From: CAXNKH01 sp049296795
GTDB lineage: Bacteria > Pseudomonadota > Gammaproteobacteria > Burkholderiales > Burkholderiaceae_C
Assembly (NCBI GenBank): GCA_049296795.1
Contig: JBAQTC010000007.1
Coordinates: forward strand, 62,001 to 126,000
DNA length: 64,000 nucleotides
Reading direction: 5' to 3'
Positions 16,333 through 23,525 of the stretch are shown in pieces. Made by a program: the position numbers and the translations under genes. How positions within the stretch are numbered: the first letter of the stretch is position 1; each line of letters starts with the position of its first letter. Under the pieces are notes generated by a model. The model saw only the letters and a list, made by a program, of their open reading frames with translations, was not told where the DNA came from and did not search any database.

Positions 16333-16738
16333 GAGTTTCAAAATTCATGACAGCTAGGTTCTCCAGGTCAGACTGCGTACCGATGCAAGGAGGCTGGTTG
16401 CGTACTGGTGTGCGCCCAGGCGCTTGAGGTGGGCAGCTCCGCGGCTGTCCCCCTTGTCGACCTCTGGCCGACAATTCCTCCTTGATGCCGCTGCGCCGCC
16501 CACCCCAAACACCCGGGCATCCAACAGAGTTGCCACTGGGCGTTGGAAAACCCGATACCTTGGCAGGAGCAGGGCGGTGGTGCACTCAGCGCAGCGGCAT
16601 CAAGGAGGAGTCGTCGGCCCTAGGCCGACACGGGGGACAGTCGCGGAGTTGAGTGCGCCGCTGACCGGCTCCCACTCCAGCCAATTTGGAGTCACGACAA
16701 AAGGAATGTCGAGTGCCACTATTTAAGAAAAGATCAAT
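16326..16738 (+). repeat. ~410-bp dispersed palindromic repeat, copy 1
   Basis: First of three copies (others 49575-49962 inverted, 54336-54748). All begin TTATTGAGAGTTTCAAAATT followed by CATGAC and end near a CATTATTTAAGAAAA-like AT stretch. The interior holds two long inverted arms (about 16438-16500 and 16586-16650; one reads CTTGATGCCGCTGCG, the other CGCAGCGGCATCAAG). It fills the scoB-Bug gap and no gene is recognised inside; short ORFs differ between copies. Confidence 0.85.
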
Positions 16739-16769
16739 AAGTTCTGCATTTTTTCCAGGAAAGTTCGCT

Positions 16770-17738
16770 ATGACAAATCGACGCACTATTGTGGTTGCCA
16801 GTTTGTTGTCTGTGCTGACGCTGTCAGTTCAAGCGCAAGCGGTTTACCCCAGCAAGCCGATCCGGCTCATCATCACCAATCCGGCCGGCGGTCTGCCTGA
16901 CACGGTGGCGCGTTTGTATGCCCAGCGCCTGAGTGAGCGTTTTGGTCAGCCAGTGGTGGTGGACAACAAGCCCGGCGCCAATGGTGTGGTGGCGGCGCAG
17001 GCCCTGGCCGCTGCGCCAGCCGATGGCCATACTTTCATGGTGACGGATGGCTCTACCTTTTCGGTCAATCCGGTGCTTTATAAAAGCCTGAGCTACGACT
17101 ACAAGCGCGACTTTGTTCCGGTAGCACTGGCGGCGCGAGCATCGCTTTATCTGGCGGCTCACCCCAAGGCGGGGGTTAATACCCTGCAGGAGTTCATCGC
17201 GCTGGCCAAGACCAAGCCCGGAGCCTTGAATTACGGCTCTTCGGGCGTAGGCAGCACCCACCACTTGACCATGGAGGCGATGAAAACCGCTCTGGGTCTT
17301 GACCTCAAGCACATTCCGTTCAAGGGAACCGGCCAGTCGGTACCGGCGCTGGTGGGGGGGCAGGTTGATGTCTTGTTCTCGGCTCTGCCATCGCTTGCGG
17401 GTTTTGTGAAAAATGGCCAAGTCAAATTACTCGCCAATAACGCGGCGCAGCGCTCCAGTCAGGAGCCCTCGGTGCCCGCGATTGCCGAACTGATTCCGGG
17501 TTTTGACTTCTCCCCTCTCATCGGGTTTTTTGCCGCCAGCGGAACCCCAAGCAATGCGATCGAGCGTTTCAGCGCTGAAGTGGCGCGGGTGGCCAAAATG
17601 CCCGAATTGGTACAGACCCTTAATAATGCCGGGGTCGATCCTGTTGGCACCGGGCCGACCGAATTGGCTAAGGCCATTCAGTCAGAAATTGAGCGCATGG
17701 CCAAGGCCATTGCCGCAGCACAAATCAAGTCAGAATAA
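16770..17738 (+). CDS. Bug-family tripartite tricarboxylate transporter receptor
   Basis: 322 residues, periplasmic TctC-like receptor. Signal peptide MTNRRTIVVASLLSVLTLSV ends in AQA; the mature part begins YPSKPIRLIITNPAGGLPDT, then VVVDNKPGANGVVAAQALA and NYGSSGVGSTHHLTMEAM, all Bug landmarks. ATG 16770 is supported by AGGAAAG upstream. No TctA/TctB genes are nearby. The dihydroxyphthalate-decarboxylase-like gene starts 9 bases after it, which suggests an aromatic-acid ligand (inference). Confidence 0.93.
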   Translation: MTNRRTIVVASLLSVLTLSVQAQAVYPSKPIRLIITNPAGGLPDTVARLYAQRLSERFGQPVVVDNKPGANGVVAAQALAAAPADGHTFMVTDGSTFSVNPVLYKSLSYDYKRDFVPVALAARASLYLAAHPKAGVNTLQEFIALAKTKPGALNYGSSGVGSTHHLTMEAMKTALGLDLKHIPFKGTGQSVPALVGGQVDVLFSALPSLAGFVKNGQVKLLANNAAQRSSQEPSVPAIAELIPGFDFSPLIGFFAASGTPSNAIERFSAEVARVAKMPELVQTLNNAGVDPVGTGPTELAKAIQSEIERMAKAIAAAQIKSE

Positions 17739-17747
17739 TTCCCCTGC

Positions 17748-18740
17748 ATGTCCAAACTCAAACTCACTTTCGCCTGCTGGAACTACGACCGCACCCGCGC
17801 CCTGATGGATGGTTCGGTACAGCCCGATGGTATCGATCTCAACTACCTCAATCTGCCGGTCGAAGAGACGTTTTTCAGGATGTTGCGGCACAAGGAATTC
17901 GAGCTGGCCGAGTTGTCGCTGTCGTCCTACACCGTGTCTTTGTTCAGCGAGCAGCGCCCATTTGTTGCGATACCGGTTTTCCCTTCGCGTTTTTTTCGCC
18001 ACTCCTGCATTTATGTCAATGCCAACTCAGGCATTCGCAGTGCCAAGGATTTGATTGGAAAACGCGTCGGTAACCCCGAGTACCAGATGACCGCCCCGGT
18101 GTGGATTCGCGGTATTTTGTCTGATCACTACGGCGTTCCGGTCGACAGCGTGACCTATTTCACCGGCGGCGAAGAAGAGCCGGGTCGCTCCGAGAAAATC
18201 AAGCTCGATCTGCCAGCCAATATTAAGGTTCAGCGCATCGGAGCGCAGCAGACGCTGTCGCAGATGCTGCTCGATGGCGAAATTGACGCCCTCTACACGG
18301 CGCGCATGCCTTCGAGCTACCTCAAAGGCGGGGGCAAGGTCAAACGTCTGTTCGAAGACTTCGAGCCAGTCGAGCGCAATTACTTCAAGGAAACCGGTAT
18401 TTTCCCCATCATGCACACCGTGGCCATGCGCCGCGATGTGTTTGAGTCCAACCGCTGGATCGCGCAGTCGATGATGAAGGCGCTGGTTGAATCACAAAAG
18501 CGCACCTATGAAGACCTGTATGAGACTGCAGCGCTTAAAACCATGCTGCCTTGGCTGACCTCGCACGTTGAACAAGTCAAGCGTGAAATGGGCGACGACT
18601 TCTGGCCTTACGGCTTTGAGAAAAATGAAAAAACCCTGAGTACTTTTTTGCGCTACCACTTCGAGCAAGGCTTGTCCAAACGCTTGCTGGCGCCGCAAGA
18701 ATTGTTTGCCCCCGAATCGCTTGAATCTTTCAAAATATGA
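17748..18740 (+). CDS. 4,5-Dihydroxyphthalate decarboxylase-like protein
   Basis: 330 residues with the type II periplasmic-binding-protein fold but no signal peptide. MSKLKLTFACWNYDRTRALM, LSSYTVSLFSEQRPFVAIPV, GNPEYQMTAPVWIRGILSDH and FPIMHTVAMRRDVFE match the Pht5/4,5-dihydroxyphthalate decarboxylase group, which yields protocatechuate from 4,5-dihydroxyphthalate. Many homologs are named so without proof. Paired with the Bug receptor before it. The tRNA-Gly island begins about 160 bases after its stop. Confidence 0.78.
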   Translation: MSKLKLTFACWNYDRTRALMDGSVQPDGIDLNYLNLPVEETFFRMLRHKEFELAELSLSSYTVSLFSEQRPFVAIPVFPSRFFRHSCIYVNANSGIRSAKDLIGKRVGNPEYQMTAPVWIRGILSDHYGVPVDSVTYFTGGEEEPGRSEKIKLDLPANIKVQRIGAQQTLSQMLLDGEIDALYTARMPSSYLKGGGKVKRLFEDFEPVERNYFKETGIFPIMHTVAMRRDVFESNRWIAQSMMKALVESQKRTYEDLYETAALKTMLPWLTSHVEQVKREMGDDFWPYGFEKNEKTLSTFLRYHFEQGLSKRLLAPQELFAPESLESFKI

Positions 18741-18741
18741 A

Positions 18742-18890
18742 GACTTGCGGGACAGACCGTAGCGCAGCGTAGCTCTGTCCCCAACTGATTGTCGGATGTC
18801 GGAAGTCCGACTTGCGGGACAGATCCGCAAGCGCAGCGTAGCTCTGTCCCCAACTGATTGTCGGATGTTGGAGGTCCGACTTGCGGGGGA
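18742..18890. repeat. Tandem GACTTGCGGGACAGA hairpin repeats
   Basis: Two full units (starting 18742 and 18809) and the start of a third (18878), period 67-69 bases. Each holds GGGACAGA...CTCTGTCCC around GCGCAGCGTAG and then a smaller hairpin GTCGGA...TCCGAC. CCAACTGATTGTCGGATGT is identical in both. The same GGGACAGA/CTGTCCCCAACTGAT frame occurs at 6411-6533. Located just past the decarboxylase gene and before the island's left attachment site; may act as terminator. Confidence 0.8.
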
Positions 18891-18897
18891 TGATGTG

Positions 18898-18914
18898 TGG
18901 AGCGGTGATGGGAA
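18898..18914. mobile_element. Left attachment site of the tRNA-Gly island (degenerate)
   Basis: TGGAGCGGTGATGGGAA copies the 3' end of the tRNA-Gly gene at 28658 (TGGAGCGGGTGATGGGAA) with one G missing, in the same orientation. It marks the boundary distal to the integrase. Just inside lie ATACCAAC (18973-18980) and ATACCAG (18985-18991), the same motif clustered at 28473-28557 by the integrase. Confidence 0.7.
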
Positions 18915-19369
18915 CCTAAATGTTACTCTAACCTATTGAAATAAAACAATTTTTAATTTTTAATTTTTACATATACCAACAAAAATACCAGCATTTATTA
19001 ATCCGTCTCATTTTTGCAACGTGGTAATACGAACTGCAGATAGCTCTTCTGAGTCGCTTCCGAATTTATTTCAGTAATACCCTTGCAATAAACCGATTTC
19101 GCGTGAAATTCGCCCCTGGCTTGCTGTGGATCGATTCGGGAATAATTAAGTTTATTTGACCTACCCCCAACTGGATCCGGTGTTTCCTTGGCCAAAAAAA
19201 CCAAAGTAAGTGATCGGTTGATGGTGGTTAAATAGTTGAACTTCATCAATTTGGCCAGCAAGTAGGCAGTCTCGCTCAAGCCGCTGAAGTCCAGGAAATG
19301 CCCATTGGCGGTGAAGGTGTTGCCACCCCAGAACACGTTGCGCCAGGCATCGGTCAGGCCACCCTCGGT
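18915..19369. other. AT-rich left end of the island; broken coding remnant
   Basis: 18915-19012 is strongly AT-rich (repeated TTTTTAATTTTTAATTTTTA-like runs) with the ATACCA motifs noted above. From 19337 down to 19013 on the minus strand an open frame continues directly, past one TAA at 19370, from the barstar-like gene (DAWRNVFWGGNTFTANGHF then FSGLSETAYLLAKLMKFNYL). It carries no family I recognise. It may be the former end of the barstar-like gene or a separate decayed gene. Confidence 0.45.
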
Positions 19370-19969
19370 TTATGCCTGTGCCGTCCAGTTTCCGGCGTTG
19401 AATGGATTGCTCATGCGCATCGCCAGCGGCGAAACATCCGATAGTTTGTCGGTGGGCATGTTTTCCTCAGTCTCAGTAAGTAATTCAATACTCGAACCAG
19501 TCCCGCTGCCGCTGCCGTTCTTGGCCTGATTCGCCCATTCTGCTTGGCTGGTGTGTGCAGAACGGGCTACAGAAAAAGAATAGAAGCACCTGAAGGGTAT
19601 TTTTCTATCCCCCCAGTATTCCGAGGCATCTCTGAAAATGTCGAGCAGCTGCTCGCGTGCTTCTTTGTCAAACTTGGCGTTGGCCGGAATCTGTTCGAGT
19701 ACGATGATAAAACCTGGTTGAGGGCCAGTTTTATGCAGCGGGTCGGTCATGCTGTCGTACAGCGCATTGAAATTCTTGCCGACGTGGGTCGGGAAAGTGA
19801 ATTGCTGGCTGATCAGGTCGAGGATGTCCTGCTTGGACTGGGCGCTAGCCAAGTTGGCATAGAGAAAATGTTGCCCCAAATGCTGGGCAGCATTCTGCAA
19901 ATCAGGCACCCGAAGGGCCCTGATCGACTGAACGATATTGGTTCTTAAATGACTAAGTGGCGTTTCCAT
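19370..19969 (-). CDS. Barstar-family ribonuclease inhibitor with extra C-terminal tail
   Basis: 199 residues. Residues about 10-125 match Burkholderiales barstar proteins: SIRALRVPDLQNAAQHLGQH, SKQDILDLISQQFTFP, HVGKNFNALYDSMTD and LLDIFRDASEYWGDRKIPFR. Barstar binds and blocks a barnase-type RNase. Family members usually end soon after the FYSF segment; here about 70 further low-complexity residues (NGSGSGTGSS) follow before TAA. No ribonuclease gene is beside it, so it is an orphan. ATG 19969 is chosen; a TTG at 19999 is possible. Sequence 20000-20175 upstream has a 17-base direct repeat but no gene. Confidence 0.75.
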   Translation of the reverse strand: METPLSHLRTNIVQSIRALRVPDLQNAAQHLGQHFLYANLASAQSKQDILDLISQQFTFPTHVGKNFNALYDSMTDPLHKTGPQPGFIIVLEQIPANAKFDKEAREQLLDIFRDASEYWGDRKIPFRCFYSFSVARSAHTSQAEWANQAKNGSGSGTGSSIELLTETEENMPTDKLSDVSPLAMRMSNPFNAGNWTAQA

Positions 19970-20103
19970 TACCGTGTTTCTTTCTTCGAGGGTGTCCAAA
20001 ATTTTGTGTAAACGGGGGGGTTAATTCACCGGCATCCTTCCCCCAAACTGGATAGTAAATCGATTCAGCACGGGCTTCCAGTTTTGCACCGGCATAGTCC
20101 ACT

Positions 20104-20140
20104 CTTGGCTATGTTGTTCAGGGCTTGGCTATGTTGTTCA
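20104..20140. repeat. Two 17-bp direct repeats
   Basis: CTTGGCTATGTTGTTCA occurs at 20104-20120 and 20124-20140. It lies between the small AraC-type gene and the barstar-like gene, upstream of the latter on the minus strand. It could be a protein-binding site or a small duplication; nothing else is recognised in this gap. Confidence 0.6.
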
Positions 20141-20175
20141 ACGCCAAATAAAACAGCTTCAACAAAGCTTCGTCG

Positions 20176-20427
20176 CTAGGACATGCCCCTTTCTTCAAGA
20201 AGTTTTTGTTCAAACCATTTCACGGGTGTGACCCCAAACTTTTTCACGAACCAATATTCAATTTGATGCGACGTGAGTCCACTGATATGGCACAGCGCCG
20301 ACGTGTTCAACGGTTTCTCAAGCCGGTGCATCATGTAATCACACATAGTATCGAGCAACGCTTCAATGGTGCTTACTTTCTCTCTATGGCGAAGGCGTTC
20401 GCCGTCATTGAGCCTAAGTGGTTTCAT
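20176..20427 (-). CDS. Small AraC-type helix-turn-helix protein
   Basis: 83 residues consisting almost only of an AraC/XylS DNA-binding domain: LLDTMCDYMMHRLEKPLNTS, ALCHISGLTSHQIEYWFVKK, FGVTPVKWFEQKLLEERGMS. There is no ligand-binding domain. The ATG at 20427 overlaps the stop of the RodZ-like gene by one base (TGATG), so it is translationally coupled and the last gene of the island's envelope operon. It is either a free-standing regulator of the operon or the surviving end of a longer AraC gene; the coupling favours the former. Confidence 0.65.
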   Translation of the reverse strand: MKPLRLNDGERLRHREKVSTIEALLDTMCDYMMHRLEKPLNTSALCHISGLTSHQIEYWFVKKFGVTPVKWFEQKLLEERGMS

Positions 20428-21374
20428 CAATTGGTCAATGGTGATGCGACAACTTGAATTTGTTGAAACTGCCCATTGGGCCAATTCAAACGCTGTCCCT
20501 GGAAAAACAATTTCAATCTGACCAGTTGATCACTGAAAATCTGGAAGGGTGCATGCCCGTACACGGTTTTGGAAAATCCAGATTTAATGAAATGGATTGC
20601 AATATGATTGTATGAGTCCCTGACGCATACAGTGACGTCTTGAAGTGCCTCCAAGTAAACATAGTTACCCGACCCTTTGGGGTCTGATGGACCTATGGAA
20701 ATTGGATTTTTTGACCACTGACAAGATTGGATGTCTAGACTTCCAGTCGCCCCTCTAATACTTTCAGGAGAGGATGAAACTTCAACAGGGCTCGCCTCTG
20801 ATTTGTTCACAAGGGCGGGGGCAGGCGCAGTAATTTGGCTTGCGTCTACCTGGTTTGGGGCTGACTGTAGGCTAAATTTCTCCTTAAGAATTTCAGATTC
20901 AACCAGCTTTTGCACCATGGGCAACAAGTACGGGTAGGCGACCACCAAGGCCCCAATGATCAGCGTCACCGTGACATAAAGCGGATGGGAGGCTTGAGAA
21001 GTTGATTTTTTTAAATTGGAGGAAGGCTGAATCCTTGCCACCTCGTCAAGCGTCTTAAGAATTTGTGCACGCTCATTCTTGCTAAGCAGATCCTCTTCGG
21101 CTATCAAGACATCCGAATGAGCGACCACTTGAACCGTCTCGGTTGCCTTTGTTGTCAGGTCAGACCCCAAGGCCCGTAGGAGTCTACGCCCGACTTGCAT
21201 CTTGATGACAGGGCTGTAAAAAACAGAATCTCCGCCTTCTTCAAGTTGAACCAGATGTTTGAGAGAAATGGCATGTTTGCTCGCTAAAGTCTCTCGGCTC
21301 AACTTGGCCTGCTCGCGGAGCTGTTTTAATTGAGCCCCATCGGCGGGACTCCACAGAGAATTGGATTTGCTCAT
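20427..21374 (-). CDS. RodZ-like membrane-anchored HTH protein
   Basis: 315 residues. N-terminal XRE-type HTH (LKQLREQAKLSRETLASKHA, ISLKHLVQLEEG), one transmembrane helix near residues 128-150 (LYVTVTLIIGALVVAYPYLL), a Ser/Pro/Ala-rich linker, and a C-terminal domain (VYLEALQDVTVCVRDSYN, GFSKTVYGHAPFQIFSDQLV, LKLFFQGQRLNW) like the DUF4115 domain of RodZ. RodZ links MreB to the elongasome in the inner membrane. ATG 21374 (MSKSNSLW) is preferred to an upstream start at 21395. It lies 30 bases after the bactofilin gene in the island operon. Confidence 0.75.
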   Translation of the reverse strand: MSKSNSLWSPADGAQLKQLREQAKLSRETLASKHAISLKHLVQLEEGGDSVFYSPVIKMQVGRRLLRALGSDLTTKATETVQVVAHSDVLIAEEDLLSKNERAQILKTLDEVARIQPSSNLKKSTSQASHPLYVTVTLIIGALVVAYPYLLPMVQKLVESEILKEKFSLQSAPNQVDASQITAPAPALVNKSEASPVEVSSSPESIRGATGSLDIQSCQWSKNPISIGPSDPKGSGNYVYLEALQDVTVCVRDSYNHIAIHFIKSGFSKTVYGHAPFQIFSDQLVRLKLFFQGQRLNWPNGQFQQIQVVASPLTN

Positions 21375-21404
21375 AGAGTACACAAGACAGGGCAAACCCT
21401 GGGG

Positions 21405-21848
21405 TTAACTTGATACTCGTTGTTGAGCACGCCGAATCAACTGATCAGCCTGCGTCTCAGGCACAGTAGACGCTTCGCTTGGACGATGGATCATTTGTCC
21501 CAGCAGACGAGCCCCATGCTCAACCCCGATGGACCCATAGGTCACATCGCCCTGTATCACAGCATCTCTGAAGAACTCAACTCGTTCAAAAGCATGAACG
21601 TTGCCTTCTACCTTTCCAGCAAGTACGACCCGGTGAGCAGAAATATCCCCAATAATTTCTCCAGTAGAGCCGACAGCGACAGTCACTTTTTGACCGTCAA
21701 GGGATTCAATATTGCCAGTGACTTTGCCGTCTATGCGTATGCTGGCGCCAAGAACAATGCGGCCCATCACCTGAGTGGATTGTCCAATCAGGGTGTCGAA
21801 TTGTTCCTTATGTGAACTCAAGGACTGGGTCTTACGAAATTTGAACAT
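21405..21848 (-). CDS. Bactofilin family protein
   Basis: 147 residues. The bactofilin (DUF583) beta-helix runs from about residue 18 to 120: DTLIGQSTQVMGRIVLGASI, RIDGKVTGNIES, VAVGSTGEIIGDISAHRVVL, AGKVEGNVHAFERVEFF, with short unstructured ends. Bactofilins self-assemble into membrane-associated filaments that position cell-wall enzymes. ATG 21848 (MFKFRKTQ) gives the usual short N-terminal tail; it starts 5 bases after the M23 gene stop. A bactofilin next to an M23 peptidase is known in several proteobacteria; finding this pair on an island is not usual. Confidence 0.88.
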   Translation of the reverse strand: MFKFRKTQSLSSHKEQFDTLIGQSTQVMGRIVLGASIRIDGKVTGNIESLDGQKVTVAVGSTGEIIGDISAHRVVLAGKVEGNVHAFERVEFFRDAVIQGDVTYGSIGVEHGARLLGQMIHRPSEASTVPETQADQLIRRAQQRVSS

Positions 21849-21853
21849 GGCGA

Positions 21854-22786
21854 TCAACTTCTCTGTGGAATATTTTTGGGCCACAGGGTTCTGGGGTTAA
21901 TGGCCTGTTCATGACGAATCACCTCGTAATGCAGGTGTGCACCAGTCGATCTTCCTGTATTACCAAGATTCCCTAGTTCATCCCCTCGCACAACATTTTG
22001 ACCAGGGCTAACAAGAATTTTGCTCAGGTGGGCATACCGAGTAAAAAATCCTTCAGGATGCTTAAGTTCGACCATCAACCCATACATTGGGTCAAGAACT
22101 GTCCTAAACACGACACCATCTGCTGTTGCCGACACTGGCGAGCCCTTGGGGGCAATGAGATCAACCCCCTCATGCCTTGCCAATTTCCCAGTGAATGGGT
22201 CAGCACGTAGTCCAAAACCACTGGTGATCTTGAATTCGGACACCAGTGGCATTCCCGTAGGTAAGGTTCGTAGCCACTGTATCTGCTCTTGCCAGACCAG
22301 TCGCATGCTTTTGACATGCTCAGCAAGCTGATCAATCTCATCAGCCGCTCCCAGAAGGTCCTGCTCTAACTCCTTTGGAGACCACAGTTCAATTCGAGGG
22401 GCTAAAAAGGGGCCACCGCGCGGTGCATCAGGTTTCATTTTTTCTTTAACAGCGCTAGGTTTAGCCAACTCCATGAATCGATTCTTGAGGACCTCGAGTT
22501 GCTGAATTTCCTCTATGGTTTGGTTAAACACAGTTCGCATATTCTGCAAGTGTTCACGGTAACCAGCCTCTATGCGCAATTGTTGCGATTCAGTCGTGAC
22601 CCCCCCAATGCTGCGAACGAAGTCAGGACGAAACTCGATAGCAATCCGAAACCCGACGAACTGCAAGACAACGCCGATCAGGATCAGCGCGATAGAACCG
22701 CAAACAGTGCCCCAACCCACATGCCGTGCTGTGATTGCGAATGTTTTAACGGAGGAGGTTGGGCCTGAGACCCACAGGAGTTGCAT
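21854..22786 (-). CDS. M23-family metallopeptidase, membrane anchored
   Basis: 310 residues. One transmembrane helix near residues 28-50 (GWGTVCGSIALILIGVVLQF), a periplasmic coiled-coil-like region to about residue 180, then an M23 peptidase domain. Zinc-ligand motifs are intact: HEGVD (HxxxD) and HLHYE (HxH), so it should be an active peptidoglycan endopeptidase. The bactofilin gene follows 5 bases later. The layout is like the bactofilin-linked M23 enzymes involved in local wall remodelling. The Shine-Dalgarno before ATG 22786 is weak. Confidence 0.9.
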   Translation of the reverse strand: MQLLWVSGPTSSVKTFAITARHVGWGTVCGSIALILIGVVLQFVGFRIAIEFRPDFVRSIGGVTTESQQLRIEAGYREHLQNMRTVFNQTIEEIQQLEVLKNRFMELAKPSAVKEKMKPDAPRGGPFLAPRIELWSPKELEQDLLGAADEIDQLAEHVKSMRLVWQEQIQWLRTLPTGMPLVSEFKITSGFGLRADPFTGKLARHEGVDLIAPKGSPVSATADGVVFRTVLDPMYGLMVELKHPEGFFTRYAHLSKILVSPGQNVVRGDELGNLGNTGRSTGAHLHYEVIRHEQAINPRTLWPKNIPQRS

Positions 22787-22850
22787 AAATCAATTGACCC
22801 GATTCAATCGTTGAAACGTTTCATGGCAGCGATTTCACCGAGGTTGAATT

Positions 22851-23081
22851 TTATTTTTGGGTTCGCGATTTGTAGATCAGGAAGAGTCCCACTAACAAAA
22901 CAACGCCAAGAATTGTTCCAGGGGGAATATCCTTCAAAAATCTCTGGAAATTCGCCGCAACCGCACTGATAAAGGAGCCGCTGTCTGCGCCAACAATGAT
23001 GTTCAAGATGACGCACAAGATCACCAGCACCAGTGACGCCTCGACCAAGCGCCATCCCATCGTGATTAGTTTTTCAAACAT
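22851..23081 (-). CDS. 76-residue two-helix membrane protein (second of a pair)
   Basis: 76 residues: MFEKLITMGW, a first hydrophobic helix (residues about 14-31, ending IIVG), a loop with FQRFLKDIPPG, a second helix (about 56-70) and a basic tail KSRTQK. No family is recognised. It equals the upstream neighbour in length, layout and the positions of Trp10, the helix ends and a Lys-Asp before the second helix, so the two look like duplicates. ATG 23081 is chosen over an upstream ATG at 23096. Confidence 0.65.
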   Translation of the reverse strand: MFEKLITMGWRLVEASLVLVILCVILNIIVGADSGSFISAVAANFQRFLKDIPPGTILGVVLLVGLFLIYKSRTQK

Positions 23082-23142
23082 GTATAAACAAGACAATGGG
23101 GCGAGAATCCTCCCGCCCCATGATCAAGCCTCTTGATAGATG

Positions 23143-23373
23143 TTATGCAGACTTATTGGAAAACAGTCCGACAATCAAACCCAGGACAATCAATCCAACC
23201 AATCCGTTGGATCCAAGGTCTTTCACCAAGGCCAACAGGTTTGTGACTACCCCACCAAAGAAGGGGAGTGTTCCTCCAACCAGAATGCTTGCAACGATCG
23301 CTAGTGAGAGCAGCCCTAGGCCAACTTCAGTGATGGCGCCTACCCAAGATTTGATATTTGAAATCGTAACCAT
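23143..23373 (-). CDS. 76-residue two-helix membrane protein (first of a pair)
   Basis: 76 residues: MVTISNIKSWVGAITEVGLG, first helix to about residue 34, loop with NLLALVKDLGSNG, second helix LVGLIVLGLIVGL, tail FSNKSA. A clear GGAGAA lies 6 bases before ATG 23373. It is the first gene of the island's envelope operon. The size and two-helix form recall small pilin, holin or scaffold-type proteins, but no motif decides among these; function unknown. Confidence 0.7.
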   Translation of the reverse strand: MVTISNIKSWVGAITEVGLGLLSLAIVASILVGGTLPFFGGVVTNLLALVKDLGSNGLVGLIVLGLIVGLFSNKSA

Positions 23374-23422
23374 TAAGTTTTCTCCTGTTTGATAAACTTG
23401 CAAAGTTAAATTACTTTGGATC

Positions 23423-23444
23423 CACTGTCTCAAAAGTGACAGTG
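23423..23444. promoter_or_regulatory. Inverted repeat upstream of the envelope operon
   Basis: CACTGTC (23423-23429) and GACAGTG (23438-23444), 8 bases apart, lie about 50 bases before the first gene of the operon on the minus strand. The position suits an operator. The spacing between CTGT and ACAG is 10, not the 8 of a classical LexA box. Confidence 0.4.
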
Positions 23445-23475
23445 CACCGCACTCTGCACGAAATTTTGTGAACAG

Positions 23476-23525
23476 GTGATGGTGAAAACCCTTAATTTTA
23501 TGAAATAAGTGATGGGGAAAACCCT
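23476..23525. repeat. Direct repeat pair GTGATGGnGAAAACCCT
   Basis: Copies at 23476-23492 and 23509-23525, 33 bases apart start to start, about three helical turns. They lie in the 334-base gap upstream of the envelope operon (23374-23707), which otherwise holds the inverted repeat at 23423 and AT-rich sequence with no gene. Possible regulator-binding sites. Confidence 0.5.

Noticed and set aside
16424..16726. ORFs of 60-130 codons in the dispersed repeats (16.4, 49.7, 54.4 kb)
   Set aside because: They are not preserved between copies of the same repeat and have no ribosome-binding sites; treated as chance.
22804..23055. Alternative 83-codon minus-strand frame overlapping the second small membrane protein
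   Set aside because: No hydrophobic pattern and no start signal; the chosen frame gives a clear two-helix protein matching its neighbour.
23143..23373. Major pilin or VirB2/TrbC-like identity for the small membrane proteins
   Set aside because: Two-helix layout is similar, but no signal peptide, secretion ATPase or other conjugation gene is in the island; left as unknown.
23425..23442. LexA (SOS) box ahead of the island envelope operon
   Set aside because: CTGT and ACAG are separated by 10 bases rather than 8, so it does not meet the classical consensus.
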